64,000 nucleotides of DNA from Kuschelorhynchus macadamiae. Lineage: Eukaryota > Arthropoda > Insecta > Coleoptera > Curculionidae. The translations under genes were made by a program, and so were the position numbers. The notes below the pieces were generated by a model, which ran no database searches, was not told the origin of the DNA, and saw nothing but the letters and a program-made list of their open reading frames with translations. The stretch spans positions 434,001 through 498,000 of the forward strand of contig JAUTXW010004473.1 of NCBI GenBank assembly GCA_030620095.1. The letters run 5' to 3'. Shown here one piece after another: positions 26,572 to 41,600 of the stretch; the first letter of the stretch is position 1, and every line of letters starts with the position of its first letter.

Positions 26572-28050
26572 ACCACTTTTTTCTGCTTATTTACCTACCT
26601 GTGAAAATACACTTCTGGAGCTTCATCTGCGTTTTCGTTAAATTAAATATAAGAAACAAGCCTAATTGCGACAAAGTAGAGTTTTATTACAAAATAACTT
26701 GTCATTTGCTTATTTAATATCCGTGTTAGCCTACTAACAAAAAAAATAATTCAGACGCAAATATTAGACCTAATATATAAAGTGTTTTAGAGACGCTTGT
26801 AACAAAATCAAATTAACCAAAAATATACAGGAATTTGATTTGTAATTTTTGGGCTTATTGTTTGTTATTTTAATATGTTAAAGTTATTTAGTTATAACTT
26901 ATCACATTTTAGTAGATACTTAGGGTTGCACTTTGTTATTCGTTACTTTTAAACTCAATCGTGCGTAAATATGTGTAACCTTGTGAAGTTCTAATTTAAA
27001 AAAAAATAGCAGGCCCCTATTGTTTTTGTTATATCATTAGGATAAGAGAAAAGAGAAGGTAAAAGTATATAAATAATATATCCTAATAATTTTTCATTGT
27101 AGTAATTTTTTTCGAGGAAGTGCTTAAATTCTGTTTTAAAGTAGGTACGCTACTAATCTAATTTTATTGCGCGTTAAATTTGTTTAAAAATCTTTAAAAT
27201 TTAAATATGTGATAGCTTTTACGAAAAAAAGAAAAATTTTTTATAAAATGGGTCCCAAAATATTTAATTTGGTAGATACAGGGTGTTCAAAAAAACCCTT
27301 ATTAATATTTTAAATACCCTGTAAAAAAAATAACTTTTAAAATATTAGAACAAAAATTCTAGAATGTTTCTAAAACTGTAACACCCTCTCAAAAGCAAAG
27401 ACCTTCCAGTCATATATTTATATAAACTTTTAGTCCTAACATAAGACAGAAAAGTACAACCTTCGTTTTTAGGCATCAATAAAGTAACATCCCGTATAGC
27501 TTGCCTAATTTCAAGAAATGCAAAACTTTAGGTTATATCTAAATAGTGACGGCTCACAGCAGAAAGCTGATAGTAGGTTCTACGTAGGCAACTATATAAT
27601 ATAATACAGCTTTTATTTTTTCGACAAGGCCAATCAAAATCGAAAAATGAGGGAGGTCTCAAACTGCAATGACTTCAATTTGACCCTGTATCTGAGAACA
27701 GAAGAGGGCTTGAAAAGTTTGTTTTATGGCGTCTTTCATTTTACAAAAAGGTAAAACCGCAATTCTCTCTCATTACTAATAAGGAAAATACCTGATAAAC
27801 CATCGAAAACTGGTGACTCTGATGTACATTATTTAATATTATACCATAATATAATATTAATTACATACTTGCTTTGGTATATTCATTTTTCGTTTTAAAC
27901 CTGTTCGTCTACTTCCAGGCGTAACTTTCAGTTGGAATATATACGTGTCATGGCATATTAAAAGCAAAGCCGATAATAAACATCGAGAAATTTCCTTTAC
28001 GCGGAACTTTGCTCGTTATGAATCTTTCCTTTTATTGGCAATAGTGAAGT
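26569..28050. other. No gene recognised
   Basis: AT-rich sequence. CAGGGTGTTC at about 27280 and CCCTGTA boxes nearby suggest small mariner-type remnants, but I cannot pair their ends. Confidence 0.4.
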
Positions 28051-29855
<1,805 letters not shown>

Positions 29856-30484
29856 CAGGGTGTTAAACCTTTTTTAGTAATTCCATAACAGTAAGAGCTA
29901 TTAGATTAAGATTTGGCACAACTTTACAGATATTTAAAGGTACATTTTGACTGCGTCATGATTTTTTTTAAATTTCATCAGCTTTGTCGTTTAGCGCAAG
30001 TAAAAATACACAAAAAAAGCCTTTTATTATTTTGCGATAATTTGGAGTTGGAATTACTCATAACTACAATATCTACTACATACCTCTACTATTCCTTGGA
30101 TCGTTTTAGGAAAAAACGTTTCTATAAATATTTGTTCGTAACCAAAGGTAGCAAGCTGTGCCAAAGGCGTGCATCAAAATATAATTTGTTTTTTTCTCGA
30201 AAACCACTTGTATCACAAAATACTGCAAAGCTTTTCTGTATATTTTTAATTGCTCTAAACGATAAACCTGATAAAATTTTTAAAAATCAGTGGCCAACTT
30301 TTTATTAAGAAAGTCAAAGATGGTTACATATACCTACGCCCATGGTTGACAAAAAACTGTTTGATACTGTCAAAATGTAGAATTTAAATACTTATGAGAT
30401 TGTGCCAAATCTTAATTAAACCGCTTTTACTGTTATGTAATTAGTACAAAAATGATATATTTTTTTTAAAATCTTAACACCCTG
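29856..30484. mobile_element. MITE with CAGGGTGTTAA termini
   Basis: The left CAGGGTGTTAAACC and right complement CAGGGTGTTAAGATT begin inverted repeats of about 100-130 bp that share CATAACAGTAA and AAGATTTGGCACAA. Length is 629 bp. The 131-residue frame inside (29913-30308) has no family resemblance. Target duplication is unclear. Confidence 0.6.
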
Positions 30485-31789
30485 TATGTCGAAAATAGGG
30501 CATGTCTAGAAGACAGCAACAGCCGTGTTAGTAATGAGATCGCTGATGAAAACCTAAGTGGCTTGTTGCAATATAACGAAATAGATACGTAACTACAATT
30601 CATCCTTAATTAGAATATAAGATCAGTATCTAAATATTCAACTGAAAAATGGCTCTACAAAACTAGTTAGATAGACACTGTGCTGGCTATTTTTTGATAA
30701 TAAAGGCCACATTTCCACAGACAGCCTGATAAGTGTTTGTGGCATGAAGCATGAGCAAACACCTGATAAGCTAAATAAGGTGACAGAAAAAAAGTTGAGA
30801 CAACAATCTATAATACAAGTAATACTGCAAACAGCGTAATTTTAATTAAAGAAGAATATTGGGCTGTATTCTATAACTTGATATCAAACACGCAAAATTC
30901 AATTTTTAGAGGAAGACTTAGTTTCCAGTAATTTTGTCTGGTCATAAAAAGAAGATGTACAGGTTGTTACAGTAGGTTAAATTTTTTATGGGCCACTAAA
31001 GCTGGATGGTAATGGCCCTTTTCGATTTCTTAAATGTACCAGAGAAAAAATAGGCATTGTATAAGAATTTTAAACGTTCTTGATTTTACTCTTTGAACTT
31101 TTAGTATTTTTAATTAAAATAAGATGTTTTAACAGTTAACTCATTTTTTTTAATGACAAGGCCCTATTAATTACCTTATATGAAGAATTTCGAGAATTAA
31201 AAAAATAAAAAATATTAGATATCCTCAAATATTAAAAATCAGTTAAATTATGTATTGAATAAAAATATATGATCCTCATTCATTAATGCTTATTTATTTG
31301 ATGTTGAGAAACTTTAGATATCTTATGTAGTTACTGTGATATTCATTAAAGATTTTATGCTTTACAGCTAGCTATTTTTCTACGTAAATTCCTTTCTGCT
31401 CGAATCTGCTGTTAATGTATTTATTTATTCAGAATACACTATGTAATCAAGGTTCTAAATGGTATACAAATTAAAAAAAAAGATGAAAAAAAACTGAAGT
31501 AAACTAGACTAAACTAAAAGAGAATACTGAAACTAAACTAAATAAGAAAACAAAAACAAAAGAGTTGAACTTTTAAGGACAGGAAGCCTAATATTGAAGA
31601 TGTCGCAGTCATTATAGAATTTGTTATAGTTATGACACAAGCGGTCTTCTAACGAAAAAGAAAAAGGTATGTCGCATACGCCGAACTGGGATTAGAAAGG
31701 TCTCCTGACATAGCAAGGCTGGGCAGTTGATAATGACGTTGACGACAGCTTGAAGGCAAACAAGAGCAGAGCTTATTTTCGTCTCTCAG
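30485..31789. other. No gene recognised
   Basis: AT-rich sequence without a supportable feature on either strand. Confidence 0.4.
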
Positions 31790-32335
31790 CTAAGCACTGC
31801 ATACCACACGGAAGTAATATCGTACCATAATTAACATTTTGAAGTAGAAAGTGGAATTTGAATAACAAGTAATTAGAGGTTTACGTTGAACTCTTTTGAC
31901 TCTCTTGATGTAGCATGTGTAACGAGGATGCCATATGGTAAAGCAGTATTCAAGATAACTCCTAACAAAGCAGATATAAAGTGATATGATGGCTCTGGTG
32001 TCCTTGAAATGTTCTGAGTGTCTCTTCATAAATCATAGCATTCGAAAGGCCTTGCATACAATGGAATCGATGTGGTCGTTGAAGGCTAATAGCGCCGAAT
32101 CCTGTACGTATTTCGTGTAGGGTTGGGGGATCGTGAGAAGTGAATATAAGAACACTGCTATGTTGACAGTCCAACTCGGACTGTAGTACAGAGTTATCCG
32201 ATGTGTTGCACGTAAAGAATTTTAAGTCGTTGGTGAACAGAAGACAGTTGCTGTTAATAAAGCAAGATGTGACGACTGTGATGAATAGGAGAAATAATAT
32301 TGGTGGATTCTTAACTGGGTCATAGTCCTCAATCT
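31790..32335 (-). pseudogene. Non-LTR retrotransposon reverse transcriptase fragment
   Basis: Minus-strand frames give FTNDLKFF (a decayed FADDLK-type catalytic box, near 32225) and then SLYICFVRSYLEYCFTIWHP and RVKRVQRKPL (31860-31970). The latter is the typical post-palm block of LINE reverse transcriptases (SLY..lVRS.LEY...vW.P and ...VQ..). At least one frameshift separates them. The catalytic Asp pair is altered (ND for DD), so it is dead. Clade not assigned. Confidence 0.72.
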
Positions 32336-33830
32336 CGTCTTAATTTTACATTTTATTTATTAAAATGTGCAAGGTGGCCTTTTATATTTCGCAATTCATT
32401 TTTTTGGAAAAAAAAGTGTAAATACAAAACTGACAGTTCGCTTATATATTATCTTTAACCGGTATCAAACTTTTAAAATAAAGTTAAAAAGTTGAGTAAA
32501 AAACCCAAGTCGTATTTTTTAAACAGAACACTCTATATATTTATATTTTAAATCTCTTCATTTATCAGGCACAATACATTTTAAAAATAAAAATCCACGC
32601 TGTACAGGGTATCCAATTTTCGACACTTGCTGTATATCTCAACTATTAGTAACATAGAGGGGAAACGGCTTTGTCATTTTTTTATGAAATTTAAGATGCT
32701 GGAAACAATATTTTCATAGCCCCCAAGTTTTTGAGACATAGAGTAGAATTTAAAAAATGTTATTTTTAACAATACCGCGTTACGTGTTTCAGGGGAGATA
32801 AAAGAAATGTATTAATGATTGCTTTATTTTCTGTTTCCTATATGGTTCAACGACTAAGACTTTCAATCCGAAGTATCGTATTATAGGTTAGTTTAGGATA
32901 GTTAATTAGGTTAGTTTTAACATTTTAAATAAGGGACCTGGATTTTTTATTTCATTTTTTGTACAGACCGCAAATCTAGGATTTTCCCAAAAACTATAAT
33001 TATGTGACATCATTGGTTTTGGCGAGTCGAGAAGTTAAAGTGAAATAAAACATCCAGGTCTGTTTTCAGAAAAAATAAGTTGATGATGGGCTCCACAATA
33101 AGAAATAACCTAAGTTATTGAGAAAACTGTTTCTTATCTCTTAAAATACGAAAGTTAAAGTTAAGAAGTTTTTCGAAATTAATTATTAAAACAAATTAGT
33201 TTTGCTCTAAGTAAAACTGTTTAAATTATACCTAGATTATACAAAATGTTAAAATAGCACAACTGACATTTTTCAAGTGCCATCAACCTGAGAATAAATC
33301 AATTTTCACAAAACATGCTTAACATTTTCATTAGCTTCGAAATATCGAATAAAAAGCAGAATAAGTTTAGTCTACTATGTTAAGTAAAGATATCAAAAAC
33401 AGTCTTAAGGCGTCTAAAGGTGGGTTACGTTTCTACAAACTTGGAGTTTTGATTAAATTGTAAGGCAGTGTGGCAATAACGAGGCAGTGACCGTATAAAC
33501 AGCATTTTTTTCAGTAAACCGGAAATAATGGCAGTAAGCTGAAAATATAGGCAATATAGGAAATATACAGCATTTTTCAGTGACTACTGCCGAAATCGGC
33601 AGTTTTGTACATATTTTTAGGTCGTGAAACACCACTCGATTTTTCCATATGAAAAAAGGCAAAGAAGAATGATATTTTAAATTAATATTAAACTCCATTT
33701 TGTTTGTAAAAGTGGGCACAAAGGTATTCTTCCGTAGCGTAGTTTACTTTTCTCTTGCCTTTTCCTTTGTTTTTAAATTTTTAACATCCTGTATACTTTT
33801 GACCAATAGAATTGGACACGAAATAGTGAT
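32336..33830. other. No gene recognised
   Basis: AT-rich; TACAGGGTATCC at about 32604 resembles a mariner terminus without a visible partner. CAGT-rich patch at 33460-33605. Confidence 0.4.
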
Positions 33831-33950
33831 TTATACTATAAGGGATGTAAGTAACATTTACCAGTAGAGGACGAGTTCGCGCCCGAGCGATAGCGAGGGC
33901 TGGCAAAAAAGTTCGAGACTGGTTAATGTACTTACATCCCATATAGTATA
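33831..33950. repeat. Imperfect hairpin flanking the Crypton-like element
   Basis: TATACTATAAGGGATGTAAGT (33832 onward) is mirrored by ACTTACATCCCATATAGTATA (ending 33950), giving an inverted repeat of about 25 bp around a 60-bp, GC-richer loop. A related palindrome is at 35360-35382. Confidence 0.75.
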
Positions 33951-33951
33951 T

Positions 33952-35487
33952 AACATTTTTCCCCTCCCTGTATTGTATGTTTACAAGAAAATGCTGGATA
34001 TATTTTTGGAATTTCATCATCATTACATTCGACAGCATTCTCATTAAATTGTGAAGGCAGCCGTGATCCGTTGCCAGAGCAACATAAGCAGTTTTTATTT
34101 TATCAACAACGTCAAGTTGACAATTCGTAGCGAAAAGTTTGAAGAAATCGAATTTTTTGATTCTGTGTGGACAAAATGGATGTTTCAGACATAGACGAAT
34201 TAGCGAATATTGCTTGTTTATCTCTACTACCGGAAAAGTCGAAAAAAAGGTATGAAGCAGCATATAAATCCTTTAAGAATTGGTGCCAATGCAAGACGGC
34301 TACTGCAGTCTCAGAAACCTTGTTTTTGGCGTATTCGTAGAAAAAAGTGCTATATTGAAGTCCCCATCAAGCTTATGGTGTGAGTATTCGATGTTGAAGT
34401 CCACTCTTTTTTATAGAGGAAAATATAAATATTTCTAAGTATCCAAAACTTCGAGCATTTTTGAAAAGAAAAAATGATGGTTATAGACCCAAAAAATCGA
34501 ATGTGTTTAACAGGGAAGATGTGAATAAGTTCATGCTTGAAGCCCCCCATGATATATACTTATTGATGAAGGTCGTAATGGTAATTGGATTTACTGGAGC
34601 GTGCCGTTCTAATGAACTCTGTGAAATGAAAATGGACAATGTTCAAATAAGTCAAGAAGTCATAATTGTGACCATTCCTGACTCCAAAAATGGAATGTCA
34701 CGTATATTTACAGTGACAGAAAGTGACGACACTCAGGTGTGTCATTTCAAAATAATTCGAAAGTACATTGATACAAGATCCCATATGACAACTATTAATC
34801 CGCGCTTCTTTATGCGATATCAAAATGGAGAGTGCTTAAACCAGCCTGACGGGAAAAATACGTTTTCCTCAATTCCAAGTAAAATTGCGAAATTTCGAAA
34901 GTAACTTCAAAATGTATACTGGACACTCTTTTAAAAGAACGTCGGCAACTTTATTAGCAAATACTGGAGTTGATGTATTAGCTATCACGCGACATGGTGG
35001 ATTGAAATCCGCTACTATTGCAGAAAGTTACGTAACTGAGAGCCTCAATAATAATAAGGAAGTAGCGAATAAAATTTTATACAATAAGACCTAGCCAGAA
35101 GTCTCTTGCAGTGCTTCAACAGTGACCGAAACATTGGTTAGAAATAAAGGATCTGTGGGGTCAGAAAATGTAATACAAATCGAGAAGAAACAAGAAAACG
35201 CGTTTAAAAATTTTGTTAATAATGTGAATAATTGTAATAATTGTTCCATTAATATTAATTTCAATTCATATCACCGGATTTTTGTCCAGATTTTTGTAAT
35301 ATATTGATGAAATCAAAAATTAAAGCTACTTATAATAATTTTCGATTATTATTTCCCTAGGGATGTAAGTTGACTTACATCCTCTCGTTAAGGGCAACCA
35401 ATACCTTGTTGAGTAACTTTCACTTACGTCTGTCAAAGCAGTGTCAAAATAGGTTGCTTACAATACAGGGAGGGGGAAAACAAAATT
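33952..35487 (+). mobile_element. Crypton-like tyrosine-recombinase element
   Basis: The inverted termini TTTCCCC(-)TCCCTGTATTGTA (about 33958) and their complement TACAATACAGGGAGGGGGAAA (about 35460) bracket a single tyrosine-recombinase pseudogene. A perfect palindrome GATGTAAGTTGACTTACATC lies between the gene and the right terminus. Classical Cryptons lack inverted repeats, so the boundaries are inferred from this symmetry. Confidence 0.65.
34176..35307 (+). pseudogene. Crypton-type tyrosine recombinase, frameshifted
   Basis: The ATG at 34176 starts MDVSDIDELANIACLS and a SAM-like N-terminal region (RYEAAYKSFKNWC), interrupted by TAG near 34338. The catalytic domain resumes at 34461 (KRKNDGYRPKKSNVF). 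GFTGACRSNELCEM carries the box I Arg (about 34604); after a frameshift near 34900, YTGHSFKRTSATLLANTG is box II (canonical HxxR reads HSFK-R here, so Lys sits at the fourth position). ITRHGGLKSATIAESYV ends with the nucleophilic Tyr. A C-terminal Asn/Cys stretch (NNCNNCSININFNS) resembles tails of insect Crypton proteins. The role would be cut-and-paste by site-specific recombination. At least one stop and one frameshift make it inactive. Confidence 0.8.
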
Positions 35488-37084
35488 TACTGGCTCTTGG
35501 AGTGTACAAAATCATGCAGGTGTGAGGATGTTTCAAACATTTTTAACATTCAAAATTTTTATGTTCGTATATGGGGACCAGGCAGGTTACGAGTTCCCGC
35601 TCAAGGTAGAAAGACTGCGGTCTCGAGGTCAATCGACGATCGGCTGGCGCGCTTATTTTGAAGTTATGGAAGCTGAAAGTTGAGAAAGGTGTATAAAAGA
35701 GTAAAAAAAAATCACCTTTTTAGAACGCAAAACCGATAATAGTCACAATGAAAACAGAAATAGGTGGGGTAAATGTTCTAACATTGAAAAATAATGGAAG
35801 TCATTGACGTAGATATTTAATTTTTCTCGAGTATACATATTTAAATTAAAATTGAGGTGGTATTCCAAAATACGGCGAAACTTCTCAAAGTTATTTCATT
35901 TTTTGTATCAAACATTATGTTTGTTCATTATACGGGGTAGACCAAAAAGGAGGGGGCACTTTGGCAGGTTTCCAGTTACTAGGTCAAGTAAAGCATATAT
36001 TATGTTATACAAGAGAAGTGGGTAACTTTTGAACTGCTTAAAAATTTTATATACGGGTTTCATCGTTCTAGGTAACTTTAAGTGTCGTAATTTATGTTTA
36101 GATATTAATCAAATCATATATAGCCGTACGGTCATGGTCTAAAAAATAATAAGAGACATAAAAACTTAGATAATAGATAATATCGAGAGTTTATAATTAA
36201 ATTATAGCCGTACGATAAAATTCGGCCTAATAAAAGGTAAAAAAAATATTACTAAAAACTGGATGAACTGGTAAAATTTTAATTCGTTTCAAACTTGTAA
36301 CAAGAATTAGATTAGAACAGTATCTCAACAATTTAGATTTAGGGTGCCATGGGCGTAGATATTCGATTTGTTAAGGGTACAAAACCGTAAATATTTTATA
36401 TTTTGAGAACGCCAAATCAATTATAGTCAAATGGAAAATAGATATGGTTCGGGTAAATGTAACATTAGAAAATTGCCGAAGTCATTGGCGTAGATTCTTA
36501 TTTTTTTTTTCGATTATACATATTTAAAATAAAAAAGATGTAATATTTCAAAAAACGGTGAAATACGGCAAATTTATTTAATTTTTTGTGTTCATTGTAG
36601 TGTTAAGATTAAAATAAAGTTAACACGAAAATTTGCATGGCATTATTAACTTGGAAAAAATATCATGTACAAAAAATCATTATTTCTTTAAAATTGGTTT
36701 TATCCTCAAATCAATATTATCTTATAAATGTCAGGGCTTGAGCCCCCCCAAAAGTCGGTGTCTAGTTGCGCCACTGAGGACAAAATACAGTGAAACCTTA
36801 GAAGTTCAATACGCCACCTCTGCAAACATATGCTAAACTTACTGGCAAGGATGGAGTCCTAATTAAACATCAGTCAAATTTGTACCATTTCTAATATTTT
36901 TGAGATATTATTTTTAAAAACACTACTTCTCAAGTAAAAGATGAAACACATATTTAAATATTTACTTTGTTCTTTAATTTGCAGTAATTATTTAATTAGG
37001 TATTATTTTGTTAATACTTATTCTAGGAACAAGCATAAAAACTGAAACTAGTTTTTATTTTAGCCTAACTATTTATTGCTACAT
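35488..37084. other. No gene recognised; diverged direct repeat inside
   Basis: Segments 35727-35885 and 36405-36580 share AGTCATTG(A/G)CGTAGAT, TATACATATTTAAA and (A/C)GG(C/T)GAAA blocks in the same order and orientation. Otherwise unclassified. Confidence 0.4.
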
Positions 37085-38095
37085 ATAAAAATAAAAATTT
37101 AGAAGTTCGAAATTTGTTAGACCAAGAAAGGAAAAATCACCTCGAAGAAAATCGGAAATTTGATGAAACTACCGATATCTCACATCATTCACAGCTGTTC
37201 GCTATATTTATAATAAATCAGTTAGAGAAGATTTTTTTGGCTTTACAGACCTTCATTTAGATAACTTTAATATTAAAGATATTGAAAGCACAACAGAACC
37301 TAAGATTAATGAGATAACTTTAGGTAAAACGGTAATTAGAAAACTGATTAAACTAAGCCTTAATTTAGAAAACTGTGTAGGTATAGGTTACGATGATTGC
37401 AATGTAAATAAATCCGCTTTTCGAGGAGCTTTAGTGGAAATTCAAAAAGTGGCAGTAAATTCTGTTTTAGCTCCGTGTTTTAACGACAGTCCAAATTTAT
37501 CACTTCAGAAAACTGCAAAGGTAAAGTATGTTAAAAATTCATTGGGCATAATACAAGAAGTTGTATCCTTTTTTAACGCGTCGGCTAAGAGGCATTTTGT
37601 TTTAAAAAAAAGTATTTAAAAACGAGTTTAAGCCGTACATGTGAAAGCCGAGAGGATGAAAGGCATGATTCTGTTTTGCAATTTCAGTCTGATTTATCAA
37701 AAATTTGTGATGCTTTGAACAAAATTTCTGAATAGGATGAAAACACCTCGTCGAGCAAAGCACATATAGTAATATGGGACTGCGAATTTATTTTAACATT
37801 GCCTGTACTTTCCGAAGTTTTTAATTTAACTATACCCTTTAGTATATTTTTGCAAAAAAAAAATATTAGTTTAGATTCAGCTGTCATGCGCTTAAAAAAT
37901 GTTATTAAAATGTTGAAAGAAAAAAGATCAAATGCTGAACATGAATTTGCTTCCTTAGTTAAAAGGGCGTCTGAGACCTTAAAGCAATTTGATTTAGACT
38001 TAAGTATTCCTCGTTAACTGGCAGACAGACTCAACGAGCCAATACTTCAGCAGCTGATTATTGGAAAAAAAGAATTTTTATTCCTGTTTCAGATT
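37085..38095 (+). pseudogene. hAT transposase remnant (ZMYM/P52rIPK type)
   Basis: Plus-strand frames read FDETTDISHHSQLFAI (first catalytic Asp block, about 37153), then the REDFFGFTDLH stretch and CVGIGYDDCNVNKSAFRG (second Asp region, about 37373-37428), then FFNASAKRHFVLKK (about 37570-37610). A C-terminal segment (TLPVLSEVFNLTIPFSIFLQ ... RASETLKQFDLDLSIPR, 37797-38017) matches the alpha-helical insertion end of hAT proteins related to ZMYM1 and P52rIPK. Stops near 37618 and 37735 and frameshifts break it. The dimerisation region is missing, the remnant being cut by a (TA)n at 38103. The N-terminal zinc finger is not visible. Confidence 0.75.
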
Positions 38096-38098
38096 TTT

Positions 38099-38102
<4 letters not shown>

Positions 38103-38196
<94 letters not shown>

Positions 38197-38203
38197 GTAT
38201 ATA
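38103..38203. repeat. (TA)n at left end of mariner C
   Basis: TA tract truncating the hAT remnant; the mariner C terminus begins at 38204 directly after a TA. Confidence 0.93.
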
Positions 38204-38770
38204 CAGTGTGGTCATTTTGGTGTGCAACATATGGGATTTTTTTTTATTAATTACACAATCAAAATAAAAATATTGCCAAAAGTTGGTGCGTCCTCGATAA
38301 TTATATAAAGTGTACTTAGAATTGTTGCAGTCAAACAGGATAGGGTAAGTTAAAAAATATTAAAATCAAGCAAGAGTACCTTTATTTCGAAAGATTCAGC
38401 AAAATGTTAGCATCAAAATGAATACCAAAACATAACCTCCTGAGTAAAAAAACATTTTTTTTTTTAAAAATCAAAAAGTTTTTGAAAAATTAATTTTTTT
38501 GATAATTGTCATAAACACTCTTTGAAAAAACAAATGAGGGTTAAAAGTGAATTAATGTGAATTAATATTAACAAAAACACAAACTCATCTAGATCTAATT
38601 GAATGTGATACTACTAGTTTTACCAAAAATGTTTATTATAACTTAACAATTAACAAATCAGCAAGAAGTAAAAAAACATTTAAGGAAGTACATAAAAAAT
38701 TGAAAATTATCTAAGCGTTTCTGTGTGGTCACCTTCTCGTTCAATGTATCTAATTATCCGGTCATAAAAT

Positions 38771-39187
38771 TCATTTTAGATCGCAAGATATTTGCTGGAA
38801 TATTTCTTCAATGGAAACGAATCGAATTTTCAAGTTCCTCAACATTATTAAATGGTCGATCCTTATAAGTATCCCCATAAAAAAATCTGTTGGAGTAAGA
38901 TCTGGGGAACGAGAAGGCCACCGTGGATCGGAATTTCGTTCTAACCATTTAGTACCAAATTTCCCATTTAACCATTCAGAAACCTTTCTAGTAGAATGGG
39001 GACATCCACCATGTACAAACCATAATTCATACCGTTCTTGTAAACTTATATTGGCCAAAAAATCCGATACTTCGTTTTCCAGAAACTGTAAATAGTATCA
39101 CCAGTTAGGTTTCGGCGAAAAAAAAACGGACCCAATAATTTTTCGTTGATAATACCGCACCACACGTTTGTTTTTTGGTAATACTGG
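38771..39187 (-). pseudogene. Mariner C transposase, C-terminal half
   Basis: Reading minus: QKTNVWCGIINEKLLGPFFF, a TAA, then LQERYELWFVHGGCPHSTRK and PRWPSRSPDLTPTDFFM. The second catalytic Asp is lost (WFVHGG where relatives have QQDG or QHDG); the third (SPD) remains. The piece upstream of the LTR insertion is at 52782-53040. Confidence 0.85.
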
Positions 39188-40562
39188 TGTAACAGGATTA
39201 TTGAGCGATTTATTATATTTAAAATGATTTAACCCAATCACAATAAAAAAAATATGATAAGTAAAATCAAAGGTACTCTGTAGGCTTCTTCGTAAATTAT
39301 AATTTACTATGTTATCAAATATAATTGTTAGTACAAATTAAATTAAACATTTTATCTCACCAATTATGCGGCCATATAAACTCGAACAACAGCAAACTGC
39401 GACAACGATGGTATCTTCTTGAATATATGTTTATTTTAACTAGCACGTGGTTTATTTAAATAAAGGATTTGGTTTTTAAAAACAACTTAAAAATCTATTA
39501 AAAAAAGGAAAGGAAATGAAATATTGTGAATTATCTTAAAATCCCCAACATTAGTACAAAAGAAAAGAAAACCAAAAAAACTTTAAATAAAACATAAAAT
39601 TTAACTCTTGAAAACCAGTTATTCCCCAGATAAATCATAGAATAAAAATAAAATATCTTTGAAAATCCCTCAACTTTAATGTCCCCCTGTAAACATAAAG
39701 CCTCATAAACCACCACAAAAGAAGAATTTAAGATCAACTATAAGAAACACAACTCTGACACAGACTGACTTTTAGTCTTCCCGTAAAATACAAAGTTAGC
39801 TCAGCTATTACTCGATCAACCCTTTAGACCAATAACCTCTTTGATTTTATTAGTCAGGACGAAACGAATAAAGCTGTGAATGGTAAAACAAGTCCCTACT
39901 CTATACTTTAAGTTCGGAACTTCGTCTTAGAGACACGAGGTGTCACCCATGATAATAAAAAGTCAATAATTGGATTAAAATAATATTCCTTCCAATGCTT
40001 AGTCCTAAGATTATGTATATAATTTAATATATATGCCTATACTAACTTATCCACATTATGGGTCCGAAAAGTCACGGCGAAAAAAAGGAACGAAAAACCC
40101 TTTCAGTTTATCTTTTCTGCAGGGAAAATTATGCCCCAAAAACATGGCTTTTCGGTAATGTTCCTATTACAAAGTACTCTATTGTATTTTTAACACAGTA
40201 AACTGACCATTTATTATCACTGCAACGAACCGAATAAAATGTTTCAATTAATATTTGCAACAAGTTAAATTAAACGGGTCAAAGAAAGATTCCCATGAGA
40301 CAGGGGTCATATGGGACCATGAAATCTCGAAGGGAGGTAGAAGGCACTTAAGAAAGTTTATACATAAATCTGTCTATACAGTCTAAAATATAGCGTTTCG
40401 AAAATATGATATTTATTACTTTGCTTAGGTTTTAAAATTCTCGAAACTAATAATAGACAAATCCTTTTATAATTCCTTTGAAATAATCAAGCCTGTTTAG
40501 GCGTTAACGTGACAACCAACAGTTTCAGTAAAATATTGCTTGAATTATATTTAGAATATAGA
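39188..40562 (+). repeat. 5' LTR-like repeat
   Basis: Direct copy of 51507-52781. It carries about 245 bp (about 40156-40401) absent from the other copy, with TTTCG at both edges. Its last 50 bp do not match the other copy's 3' end, so the LTR/internal junction is altered. Confidence 0.75.
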
Positions 40563-41600
40563 TTGAAACATTTAGTTTTACTCGTGGCAATAATAATAGA
40601 ATAATAATAGAATATTTACTAGGTAAAAATGACAATAGAAAGGTAAAACCCGACAAATATTGGTGAAAACGATAACAAGATTATACTAAAATGTCCTTTT
40701 TTTAACACTCTCACCTACTTCTTCACGTTCTTCTGGACATCTGGATCTCTTCATCGGCGAACTCTGTGACCTGGTATCTCGCGTGTCCCGGACTATCAAG
40801 TGTTATCACCGGACTTATAGCACCCTTCCAAGTGGAACAATGTCTGGAACCATTTCTGCCCATAATTGCTAATAGCACATAGCAATATGCAGACTACAAC
40901 GATTGTATTTTCGCTCTTCCCCTCTGAACGAACCATATTTTCAGAAACTAAAAGAAAAAATATTAAAATAAAATATTTCCAAACATAGCGCTTAATTTGA
41001 CTTTGAGCTATATTAACTTTATCGACTTCTTTTTCCCGCAAGCATATTATCTTTTCTAAATATCGTGAACTTTCTTTGAAATTAATTTCATTTCAAAGTT
41101 TTTCTTAATATTTTAACAAATTTCTTTTTTAATTTTCTTACTGAACACGTATCTCCGTTTTTACCAACTCCGTATTAATTTTAATTTTTTTTTTCTAGTT
41201 CATAAATCCTTCAAACTAATTTACCAAATCCGTTCGTTTAGTTCTAACATTTTAACTGATGTAAATACTGAACTCAAAATAAATGTCTAAACTCTAAAAA
41301 CTTATAAAAACAATTAGGTCATTCACAATTACGTCCCTAAAATATTTCTTTCTTTTTTTTTTTTTCTCTGGTGGACTGGCCTTACATGCTAAGTGTTTTG
41401 GCCACGGAATTCTAATATCAGTACGAGAGAAGCTATTATCATTACAAGTATCGTTATTATTATTATATTTTTCTCCAAACTTAAAATTATTATTTACACC
41501 TAAACACTTAAAAGACGGGGACACACGCTTCACGCCCAGGGGCCCGTTAGGGCGACTTTTTATTCACAAACAAGAAGGCCACTAAAAAAGGGAATTCACA
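40563..41600. other. Internal region of LARD-like element, non-coding
   Basis: No coding frame with family resemblance and no clear tRNA primer-binding site next to the LTR end. Confidence 0.45.

Noticed and set aside
29913..30308. 131-residue frame inside the MITE
   Set aside because: No domain resemblance; a chance frame in a non-autonomous element.
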